Notes under the pieces: model-generated
Database searches by the model: none
Told to the model about the DNA's origin: nothing
Seen by the model: the letters and a program-made list of their open reading frames with translations, nothing else
Shown: positions 1 to 6,060 of the stretch, piece after piece
Numbering within the stretch: position 1 is the first letter of the stretch
How the letters are laid out: each line of letters begins with the position of its first letter
Program-made: the position numbers and the translations under genes
Assembly (NCBI GenBank): GCA_021810175.1
Contig: JAJZJJ010000194.1
Span: forward strand, 1 to 6,148
DNA from: Acidobacteriota bacterium
GTDB taxonomy: Bacteria > Acidobacteriota > Terriglobia > Terriglobales > Acidobacteriaceae
Direction of reading: 5' to 3'
DNA: 6,148 bases

Positions 1-25
1 GGCCCCTTCTGCCCCATCTCGTATA

Positions 26-54
26 AGCCAGGGAAGGTTATTGATTCCCTGGCT
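26..54. terminator. Hairpin just past the operon 3' end, possible weak terminator
   Basis: A perfect 10-bp inverted repeat (AGCCAGGGAA at 26-35, TTCCCTGGCT at 45-54) encloses a 9-base loop. It starts about 30 bases beyond the Pnkp stop codon, where an operon terminator is expected. Neither strand has a run of T after the stem (TTATAC on the minus strand, ATCCCATAA on the plus strand). It is therefore either a weak intrinsic terminator or a hairpin that protects the mRNA 3' end. It could also serve a rightward gene ending left of the window. The rest of 1-83 shows no gene. Confidence 0.45.
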
Positions 55-83
55 ATCCCATAATTAAGCCCTGCAGAGCCCGC

Positions 84-2639
84 TCACAGGCGCGGATCGA
101 CGGGCTCGCTCTCCAGCGCCAGCACACCAAACGCGCATTCGTGGGTGCGGCGCAGCGGTTCCTTGCGGACGAAGCGCTCCAGCGCCTCGATCCCCAGGGC
201 AAACTCCCGGCTTGCCAGGGAGCGCTTTGCTCCGACGCCGCGCGAGCGCAGACGTTCGAGATTCTCCGGCAACAAATATTCTGGGCCGTAGATGATGCGC
301 AGGTACTCGGGTCCGCGGCATTTCACGGCCGGCTGAGCATAGCCACGTCTTCCTTTGCTGATGAAGTCGAGCGGTTTGACGACCATACCTTCGTTCCCGG
401 CAGAGGTCAGCTCCATCCACCAGGCCGTGGCCGCGTCGTAACTGGCCGGGTCGTTCAGGTCGACCTGTCGATATGGAGTCGCGAGCAGCAGTTGCGAGTC
501 CGCTGCGCACAGCCGCGCCAGGGTCTGCATGTGCCAGGTGTGCTGCTTGTCGGCATGCACTGTCCCCTCGCTCGCCAGCAGGTGGAAAGGAGCGAGCTTC
601 AGATCTGCAATGGAGGAAACCGGCCAGCAGTAGCGGCGGTACTCGTCCTGGTATTTCACGAGTGCCTGAAGCCGGACTTCCGTGCGGTCCGCCAGTTCGC
701 CGGCAGGTTCCACGCGCCCCCGGACCTGGCGCAGTGCCTGTTCCGCCGCGGCCAGCGCATGGACGCCCGCCGTGCCGGTCGGTGCGTATTGGACCCGCAG
801 AAGCTCCTGAGCTTTGACCGACCATGGCATTAACTCGCAGTCGAGGCACAGCCAGTCGGTGCCAAGCTCCTCCCAGAGGGAGGACGCGCTGACGGCGGTC
901 TGGACCCTGATCAGGAATTCATACTGTAGTTTTGGGTCCGGAAAGAACGGACGCCCGGTTCGCGTGAAGACCACTCCGGGAGCAGGCTCGATGACGCCGA
1001 ATCTCTTCACCGACACCGACTCATCGCGGCAGACGATGACTACCGCGCGCGAACCCATGTGCTTCTGCTCGCAGACGACGTGAGGGATGCCCTCATGCCG
1101 GTAGTAGGCGAAGGCCTCCGCCGGGTGCTCCAGCAGGCCCGGAAGTTTGGTTGTTTCCGAAGGCGACATGGTCGGTGGCAAATAGATCAGCCATTTCGGA
1201 TCGACGGCAAAGCGGCTCATCACCTCGAGCGCCGCCATGGCGTTCTCCTCGCGGATGGTGATCTTCGGAATAAGCCGGGTGTCCACGATCCGCTTCCCGA
1301 CGACATCCTCCAGATCCAGCACGTCGTCCGAGACATGCTGGGCCGCGCGCTCGGCGATGGTTTCGGCGGGCAGGAACGGCTTGCGCGATTCGTAATAGAC
1401 GGCGTGCGCCGGAACCGACACGATCTCGCGTTCGGGATAGCGCAATGCGGTGAGCCGGCCGCCAAAGACGCAGCCCGTGTCGATATTGACGGTGTTGTTC
1501 AGCCACATCGGCTCCGGCACAGGCGTGTGGCCGTAAACCACCATCGCCTTGCCGCGATAATCGGCGGACCAGTTATAGCGCACCGGCAGCCCGAATTCGT
1601 CTGTCTCACCGGTAGTTTCGCCGTACAGGGCAAAGTCGCGGACCTTCGCCGACCCGCGGCCTTGCATGGACTCCTTCAGGCCGGCATGAGCGACAACCAG
1701 CTTGCCATCGTCAAAAACATAGTGGCTGATCAGCCCATCGAGGAACTTCGTTGCAGCCCTGCGAAATTCCTCGGGCTGCTCCCGAAGCTGGTGCATGGAC
1801 TCAGCAAGTCCGTGGGTCAGCTGAACGTCACGGCCTTTAAGAGCTTTCACCAGCTTGATGTCGTGATTGCCGGGGACGCAAAAGGCCTGACCGGAGCCGA
1901 CCATGCTTATCGCGAGCCGCAGAACATCGGGCGTGGACGGGCCGCGATCCACAAGATCGCCGACGAAGACGAGCTTCCGGCCATCGGGTGGAGTCACGCT
2001 GACATCGTCTTGATGGCGATCGACCGCATAGCCGAGTTGCCCCAGCAGTTCGACCAGTTCGTCGAAGCAGCCGTGAACGTCGCCAATGATGTCGAACGGG
2101 CCGTGCTCACCGCGGCGGTTGTTCCAGAGCGGCTGGCGTTCGATGGTGGCGCCGTCGACCTCCTCTGGTGATGAGAGGCGAAAGACGTGGCGAAATCCTT
2201 CCCGCTCGAGACCGCGCAGGGAGCGCCGCATCTGTTGCGCCTGGTTTCGGATCACGTGCGGCCCGAACTGGCGATCCGGCCTGGCGGCGTTGCGCTCATG
2301 GCAGAGCTTTTCCGGAAGATCGAAGACGATCGCCACCGGCAGTGTGTGATATTCCCGCGCCAGTTCCACGAGAGGCTTCCGAGATTCCGGCTGGACGTTG
2401 GTCGCGTCGATGACGGTGAGCTTTCCGCGGGCCAGCCGCTTGCGGGCAATCGCATGCACCAGGTCGAAGGCATCCCCGGTGGCGGACTGATCGTTCTCGT
2501 CGTCGGCGACCAGCCCACGGCAGGTATCGGACGAAACCACTTCCGTGGCGAGGAAGTGCCTGCGCGCGAACGAGGACTTCCCACAACCCGAAGGGCCAAT
2601 GAGCAGGACGAGCGAGAGTTCAGGAACAGTGAGTTTCAT
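84..2639 (-). CDS. pnkp: Pnkp: RNA 5'-kinase / 2',3'-phosphatase / ATP-dependent ligase
   Basis: This 851-residue protein is the end-healing and sealing subunit of the bacterial Pnkp/Hen1 RNA repair complex, presumably cytoplasmic. Three enzymes follow in order. The kinase (about 1-170) has the P-loop GPSGCGKSS at 15-23 with K21 and S22, and likely catalytic D38 and R41. The metallophosphatase (about 180-410) has GDVHG at 186-190, GDLVDRG at 227-233, GNHD at 257-260, AHAG at 317-320 and GHTP at 370-373. The ligase (about 470-851) has EQKHMGSRA at 524-532, with K526 the likely adenylated lysine, E602 in CLDCELMP, EGMVVKP at 750-756 and K773 in AVKCRG. Length and order match the family. In studied members the ligase seals RNA only when bound to Hen1. 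The ATG fits the family N-terminus (MKLTVPELSL), but its ribosome binding site is weak: only GG about 8 bases upstream, with AAGG too far away. It is the last operon gene, 23 bases after the second nucleotidyltransferase. Confidence 0.98.
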   Translation of the reverse strand: MKLTVPELSLVLLIGPSGCGKSSFARRHFLATEVVSSDTCRGLVADDENDQSATGDAFDLVHAIARKRLARGKLTVIDATNVQPESRKPLVELAREYHTLPVAIVFDLPEKLCHERNAARPDRQFGPHVIRNQAQQMRRSLRGLEREGFRHVFRLSSPEEVDGATIERQPLWNNRRGEHGPFDIIGDVHGCFDELVELLGQLGYAVDRHQDDVSVTPPDGRKLVFVGDLVDRGPSTPDVLRLAISMVGSGQAFCVPGNHDIKLVKALKGRDVQLTHGLAESMHQLREQPEEFRRAATKFLDGLISHYVFDDGKLVVAHAGLKESMQGRGSAKVRDFALYGETTGETDEFGLPVRYNWSADYRGKAMVVYGHTPVPEPMWLNNTVNIDTGCVFGGRLTALRYPEREIVSVPAHAVYYESRKPFLPAETIAERAAQHVSDDVLDLEDVVGKRIVDTRLIPKITIREENAMAALEVMSRFAVDPKWLIYLPPTMSPSETTKLPGLLEHPAEAFAYYRHEGIPHVVCEQKHMGSRAVVIVCRDESVSVKRFGVIEPAPGVVFTRTGRPFFPDPKLQYEFLIRVQTAVSASSLWEELGTDWLCLDCELMPWSVKAQELLRVQYAPTGTAGVHALAAAEQALRQVRGRVEPAGELADRTEVRLQALVKYQDEYRRYCWPVSSIADLKLAPFHLLASEGTVHADKQHTWHMQTLARLCAADSQLLLATPYRQVDLNDPASYDAATAWWMELTSAGNEGMVVKPLDFISKGRRGYAQPAVKCRGPEYLRIIYGPEYLLPENLERLRSRGVGAKRSLASREFALGIEALERFVRKEPLRRTHECAFGVLALESEPVDPRL

Positions 2640-2662
2640 GGATTACCGTGATATGCCTTGCC

Positions 2663-3424
2663 TCATTTTGCCGCCTTGATTGATTCCAGCCGAAGCCGGA
2701 CCAGAAGGTCGTTCAGCGCATCTCTGCAACTGGGCTCGGCGGGAAGCGATGTTTCCTCTCCCGACTGCTTCAGCTTTGCCTCAAGTTCCCCATATTGCTT
2801 CTGAAAGAAGGCCAACTCGACGGCGGCGAGGCGTTCGTCTTCCGCGCCATTCCTCTTGCGGGCGATGAGATCGGGGATGAACGGCAAGTTGAATTCGCGG
2901 TTCAGAACCTCAAGGTTGGCTTCGATCCGTCCTGTTTGCATCAGGTGAATGCCGGTGAGCAATACGCGAAAGACATACAGGAGCGGCTTCACGCGGGGAG
3001 GATCTTCCTTCTCGAAGAGCCTCCACTGATTTGCAGCGAACCCAAGGTAATGGTGAACATGAAATCGCGTGATGCAACCCTGCGCAATCTGCTTTAGCTC
3101 CTCGTGTTCGGGCCGGGCATCGACGATCAAAGGCGAGAATAGCTGCTCAAGCACGTAGCCATTGGGCTTCAGCAGCAGACCGAAGAATTTGCGGATGTCA
3201 TGGGTGACCAGATCGAGTTCGATATCCGAGCATTCAGAGCGCTCGATCGTCTCACGCAGGGGAAACAGCCCAACGACCTCAGCCGCCGGAAGAATATGGG
3301 CGCCGCGGAGATCCCAATCGGAATCTCCCGAAGGGAATCCATAGAGATGCGCCCCGCTGACCGTGGCGAAGAGGATAGGGTAGGGATGTTCGCGGACGGC
3401 CGCGCGGACACGATCAGGAATCAA
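2663..3424 (-). CDS. Second pol-beta-type nucleotidyltransferase, short form (COG3541/RlaP-like)
   Basis: This 253-residue protein has a pol-beta nucleotidyltransferase core at its N-terminus. SGAHLYGF at 23-30 corresponds to the Gly-Ser nucleotide-binding turn, with Ala25 in place of Ser. DSDWDLRG at 34-41 supplies metal-ligand pair D36/D38, and D71 in IELDLVTHD is the likely third carboxylate. After it comes the family signature IRKFFGLLLKPNGYVLEQLF (77-96). The rest is mostly helical. It starts with TTG: a GGAGG at 3431-3435 sits six bases upstream, and the start overlaps the preceding stop within TTGATTCCTGA. Translation is therefore probably coupled to the upstream nucleotidyltransferase. 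Such proteins occur beside RNA ligases and repair enzymes, but the substrate is not known to me. End addition of nucleotides or protein nucleotidylylation are both possible. It lacks the N-terminal beta-rich domain of its neighbour. Confidence 0.92.
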   Translation of the reverse strand: MIPDRVRAAVREHPYPILFATVSGAHLYGFPSGDSDWDLRGAHILPAAEVVGLFPLRETIERSECSDIELDLVTHDIRKFFGLLLKPNGYVLEQLFSPLIVDARPEHEELKQIAQGCITRFHVHHYLGFAANQWRLFEKEDPPRVKPLLYVFRVLLTGIHLMQTGRIEANLEVLNREFNLPFIPDLIARKRNGAEDERLAAVELAFFQKQYGELEAKLKQSGEETSLPAEPSCRDALNDLLVRLRLESIKAAK

Positions 3425-4367
3425 GGTCAGCCTCCACCATGTTTCGGCGCGCCCAAATCAGCAGTCGATTGGCTTCGGGGTAATTCGGCGCTTCCGGCAA
3501 AGCCGTGCATCGGTATGCGTGCTCAAATTCCCGATGAAGTTCCAGCCGCCATCGATTCACCTCGTCCCATGGCGTATTGCCATCCCGAATCGACAGCAAA
3601 GCAGCGCGGTGCTCCGCGACGCCAACCGGTACACGCTGCTCCTTCAGGATCGAGATTCCCTGAAGGAGCAGGCGGATCAGGTGCATCGCGTGTTTCCATG
3701 AGGGCTGCTGCTGGTTGCGCAGATCCTGCTCCAGTTTTCGGAATTGCGACATCACGTAACCGTTGTAGGTTTGATAGACGAGCTTTGACAGGAAGATCTC
3801 GCGCTCTTCAACCAATGCGTCGCTAATTTCCGAGGTCTTCTCCACAATCGGCGTGTACAGGCATTCGAGAACGTTGGGATTCGCCTTCAAAGCCAGCACG
3901 ATGAACTTCTGCAACTCCCAGTAGCACTCGTCGGTGCCCCGATCCTCCAGTTGCTCCGGGACGCCGTACAGGGACCACTGGAGTTCGGCAGGCGGAAGAT
4001 AGATTCCGCGGCGATCAACATCGGACTCCTCGCGGCTGAGGCCGTAAGCTCGGGAACCGACGATGCAGCGGTAGATGACGAACTTTTGCAGGTCGTATTC
4101 CGCCAGCATCTGCTCGGCATCCCCAATCGGCCCGGATTTCATCTGCTTCAGAATTGAAAACTCCTGCCGGCCAAGGTTCAACTCCCGTCCATCCATGCAG
4201 CGCAGGCCGTACGAATGTGTTGAGTCGAGCGGCGCCCGCGTTATTTCTGCAACCGTGCCTTTGGCGAACCCGGGCGAGTCGCCGCTGCCGGCAATCTCGA
4301 AGCGGAGCACGACCTGTGTCCCTTCCGGGACGATCAGGTGTGGTCGGAAGCTGCGGTTCTCATGCAC
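3414..4367 (-). CDS. First pol-beta-type nucleotidyltransferase with N-terminal beta-rich domain (COG3541/RlaP-like)
   Basis: With the GTG start this protein has 317 residues. Residues 1-75 look like a small beta-rich domain (LIVPEGTQVVLRFEI, then YGLRCMDGRELNL), perhaps an SH3-like barrel binding RNA or a partner; that is inference. The catalytic core follows: VGSRAYGL at 103-110 (Gly104-Ser105), SDVDRRGIY at 115-123 with D116/D118, and D146 in GTDECYW aligning with D71 of the neighbour. The helical signature ELQKFIVLALKANPNVLECL is at 151-170 and WKHAMHLIRLLLQG at 224-237. I chose GTG at 4367 because GGGAG at 4377-4381 lies nine bases upstream and the overlap with hen1 is only eight bases. 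ATG at 4400, with GAGG nine bases upstream, would add 11 residues inside a 41-base overlap and remains possible. All acidic catalytic residues are kept, so the enzyme is probably active. The substrate is unknown; lying between Hen1 and Pnkp suggests RNA end repair. Confidence 0.92.
   Translation of the reverse strand: MHENRSFRPHLIVPEGTQVVLRFEIAGSGDSPGFAKGTVAEITRAPLDSTHSYGLRCMDGRELNLGRQEFSILKQMKSGPIGDAEQMLAEYDLQKFVIYRCIVGSRAYGLSREESDVDRRGIYLPPAELQWSLYGVPEQLEDRGTDECYWELQKFIVLALKANPNVLECLYTPIVEKTSEISDALVEEREIFLSKLVYQTYNGYVMSQFRKLEQDLRNQQQPSWKHAMHLIRLLLQGISILKEQRVPVGVAEHRAALLSIRDGNTPWDEVNRWRLELHREFEHAYRCTALPEAPNYPEANRLLIWARRNMVEADLDS
3431..3435 (-). promoter_or_regulatory. Ribosome binding site that decides the TTG start of the second nucleotidyltransferase
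   Basis: The minus strand reads GGAGG here, followed by a six-base spacer and TTG at 3424. It lies inside the end of the upstream coding region. The near-ideal match and spacing argue that this TTG is a true start and that the two nucleotidyltransferases are translated in a coupled way. Confidence 0.7.
3636..3671. repeat. Perfect 13-bp inverted repeat inside the first nucleotidyltransferase
   Basis: CTGCTCCTTCAGG at 3636-3648 is the exact reverse complement of 3659-3671, with a 10-base loop. In the mRNA this would form a stable hairpin. It encodes the end of RLLLQ through LKEQ, around residues 232-244 of the protein. It may arise by chance from the helical family motif, or it may slow ribosomes or mark an RNA processing point. 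Confidence 0.6.
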
Positions 4368-5763
4368 GCTCAAATACTCCCATCTGTGTTGGGGCGCCAT
4401 GAACCGGATCCTCGGGGCCGACCGGCTGAATCTTCACCTTGTAGCCGAACTCGCCGGCGAGCCGCTCGGCCCAGCCCGCGAACTCCGCCCGCGACCACTC
4501 GAATCGATGGTCGCGATGCCGGAAATGGCCGGCGGGCAGTGTGGGGAAGAGGGCGTTGTATTCCGCGTTCGGCGTGGTGATGACCACGTGCGTCGGCTTT
4601 GCGAATTCAAACAGCACCCGCTCAAACGCAGCGAGCCGAGGAGCATCGAGGTGTTCGATCACCTCGACGACCGCGGCAGCGTCGAAGCCGCTCAGGCGCT
4701 TATCCCGATACATCAGCGAGCCCTGGACCAACTCAATGCGCCCGCGTTGCCGCTCAGGCAGCTGGTTCAGCTTGAGCCGCTCGTGCGCGATCTCGATGGA
4801 TCGCCAGGAGACGTCCATCCCAAGGATCTTCTCGAATTGCAAATCGGCAATCAGGTGCCGCAACAGCTTGCCTTCTCCGCAGCCGAGGTCCAGAACGGAT
4901 TTCGCGCCAACTCCGCGTAGCACCGACAACACCGTCCCGATGCGCTGCTCATGCAGCCCAAGCGGGCGTTCGACCTTCTGCTCCTCCTCGTCACCTGCCG
5001 CCGTCTGTGCCTCCTCCTCCGGCGGGGCTTCTTCGGCAAGCCGCTCGAGAACTGCACGGGTCAGGCTCCGTTGCCGCTTCAGATAGCGTGCGACGATCAG
5101 TTCCTTCTGCGGATGCTGGCCCAGCCATCCCTCACCGCGCTTCAGCAGCTTCTCGATCTCGTCCTCTCCCACCCAGTAGTGCTTTTCGTTGTCGAGGACC
5201 GGGATCAGCACATACAGGTGTGTCAGCAGAGTTTGCAGCGTGACGGTTGCGGAGAGTTCGAGAGATACATAGGGCGATGCGCCCCAAGCGGGGAACTGCT
5301 CGTCCAGAGGCAAAGCCTCCATCTTTACCGCATAGCCAAGCGGCTCAAAGAGGCGGCGCACCAGATCTTCTCCGCCGCGCGCTGCAATCACCGGCAGCTT
5401 TGCGATCAGCGGAATCGGCGTCTCCGCCAGCGCCTGCCGTTCTTTACTCTTGCCACCGAGAGCGGTGGCGAACATCCGTCCAATGGCGACACTCATGAAG
5501 GAATTGGCGGCGTATGGCCGGTCATTGACGTACTGCTGCAACTGGCCACCCTCGCCCGGGGACCCGCGCCTTCCGCGTACCAGGCCTACGGGATCAACTT
5601 CGAGCAGAACGGCGGCTGTGCAGCGGTTCTCTCCGGCTTCGGGATAGAAGACGTGGGCCTTGCCGAAGGACAGTTCTTCGGTCTGCATGCGCGCAGGATT
5701 CTTGTGCAGCAGGTAGCCGAGATCGGTTGCCGGCTGGTGCGTTGTGGTCAGCGTCAGGAGCAT
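4360..5763 (-). CDS. hen1: Hen1: RNA 3'-terminal ribose 2'-O-methyltransferase
   Basis: This 467-residue protein is the partner of Pnkp. It methylates the 2'-OH of the 3'-terminal nucleotide of cleaved RNA before ligation, so the repaired site resists recleavage. Residues 1-240 form the bacterial Hen1 N-terminal domain, which in studied systems activates the Pnkp ligase; it begins with the typical MLLTLTTTHQPATDLGYLLH. An acidic linker (about 243-266) follows. The methyltransferase domain (about 268-467) has the S-adenosylmethionine loop LDLGCGEG at 291-298. Its metal-binding set is E367, E370 and H371 in VVEVIEHL, and H419 in HRDHRFEW. The N-terminus family members share fixes the start at ATG 5763, preceded by GGAG at 5768-5771 with a short four-base spacer. 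A longer frame back to GTG 5880 lacks family similarity. It is the first operon gene, and its 3' end overlaps the next gene. Identification rests on the two-domain architecture and the EvxEH methyltransferase motif. Confidence 0.97.
   Translation of the reverse strand: MLLTLTTTHQPATDLGYLLHKNPARMQTEELSFGKAHVFYPEAGENRCTAAVLLEVDPVGLVRGRRGSPGEGGQLQQYVNDRPYAANSFMSVAIGRMFATALGGKSKERQALAETPIPLIAKLPVIAARGGEDLVRRLFEPLGYAVKMEALPLDEQFPAWGASPYVSLELSATVTLQTLLTHLYVLIPVLDNEKHYWVGEDEIEKLLKRGEGWLGQHPQKELIVARYLKRQRSLTRAVLERLAEEAPPEEEAQTAAGDEEEQKVERPLGLHEQRIGTVLSVLRGVGAKSVLDLGCGEGKLLRHLIADLQFEKILGMDVSWRSIEIAHERLKLNQLPERQRGRIELVQGSLMYRDKRLSGFDAAAVVEVIEHLDAPRLAAFERVLFEFAKPTHVVITTPNAEYNALFPTLPAGHFRHRDHRFEWSRAEFAGWAERLAGEFGYKVKIQPVGPEDPVHGAPTQMGVFERA
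4377..4381 (-). promoter_or_regulatory. Ribosome binding site supporting the GTG start of the first nucleotidyltransferase
   Basis: The minus strand reads GGGAG nine bases before GTG at 4367, within the last codons of hen1 (the hen1 stop follows in GTGCATGA). It favours the downstream start over ATG 4400, which has GAGG at a similar distance. The two options cannot be separated finally from sequence alone. Confidence 0.45.
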
Positions 5764-5792
5764 CGCACTCCAGTGTAGGGCATCGGCACACA

Positions 5793-5798
5793 ATTCTA
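5793..5798 (-). promoter_or_regulatory. Possible -10 element of the repair operon promoter
   Basis: The minus strand reads TAGAAT, five of six matches to the sigma-70 -10 consensus. It would start transcription near 5786 and leave a leader of about 22 bases before the hen1 ATG. No good -35 box lies 16-18 bases upstream (ACAGTT or CAGTTT). I saw no sigma-54 type GG-N10-GC element here, unlike the RtcR-controlled rtcBA repair operon. The call is weak. Confidence 0.3.
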
Positions 5799-5982
5799 AG
5801 TTGCGAAACCCTGGAAACTGTGCTGAGATAGATACTCGACTCAAGAGATATCCATGCGACTCCAGAACCCAATTCGCCACGAACAGTCCGCCGCCGGCAC
5901 GAAGCCGTCGATGCTGCGGGTGGACGTGAATGCGCGGGGCCGGGGTCTTTGCATGAGATAGCTCGAATTTCAGAGTTTTCTC

Positions 5983-6013
5983 AAAAGCCCCGGCGCCAAG
6001 CGCTGGGGCTTTT
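5983..6013. terminator. Strong bidirectional rho-independent terminator
   Basis: AAAAGCCCCGGCG (5983-5995) pairs with CGCTGGGGCTTTT (6001-6013), giving a 13-bp stem with one G-T wobble and a 5-base loop. Five T follow on the plus strand and four on the minus strand, so it can stop transcription both ways. It insulates the hen1 operon from readthrough from the right. It also stops rightward transcripts before the start signal at 6061. Confidence 0.8.
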
Positions 6014-6047
6014 TGCTGTTGGCCCAGAATTCAACCAAATCAATCAG

Positions 6048-6054
6048 AAAGGAG
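6048..6054 (+). promoter_or_regulatory. Near-perfect ribosome binding site at the right edge
   Basis: AAAGGAG lies six bases before ATG 6061. It is stronger than the binding sites of hen1 and pnkp. Yet the ATG is followed by stop codon TAA at the fourth codon, so the site either serves a three-codon peptide or belongs to an interrupted gene. Confidence 0.6.
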
Positions 6055-6060
6055 ACCAGT

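Larger units (their letters stand above)
5764..6060. other. Intergenic region between hen1 and the rightward start at 6061
   Basis: This stretch of 297 bases holds the hen1 leader, the possible -10 element and the terminator hairpin listed separately. A 35-codon rightward reading frame (ATG 5854 to TAG 5961) ends 22 bases before the terminator. It resembles no family I know and may be chance or the tail of a decayed gene. I saw no tRNA, riboswitch or Y-RNA-like fold. Confidence 0.5.

Noticed and set aside
1..17. Start of another minus-strand gene (ATG at 17)
   Set aside because: Only five codons are visible and there is no properly spaced ribosome binding site, so nothing supports a call.
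1..83. tRNA or tRNA-like RNA at the left edge
   Set aside because: The TCCCA and hairpin look superficially like a tRNA 3' end. However, no T-loop consensus or complete cloverleaf is present, and only a single hairpin can be drawn.
1059..2171. Long rightward reading frame of 370 codons opposite Pnkp
   Set aside because: It is antisense to the phosphatase and ligase parts of Pnkp, which have clear motifs. High GC with strong codon bias makes such open mirror frames common, and the translation shows no domain I know.
4075..4920. Rightward frame of 281 codons opposite the Hen1/nucleotidyltransferase junction
   Set aside because: It crosses two real genes on the other strand, has no recognisable motif, and has composition typical of antisense frames.
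4951..5778. Rightward frame of 275 codons opposite the Hen1 N-terminal half
   Set aside because: Shadow of Hen1, whose minus-strand frame carries the family N-terminus and domain structure.
5764..5880. 39-residue N-terminal extension of Hen1 from GTG 5880
   Set aside because: The family N-terminus begins exactly at the ATG 5763 product (MLLTLTTTHQ). The extension shows no similarity, overlaps the likely promoter and has no better ribosome binding site.
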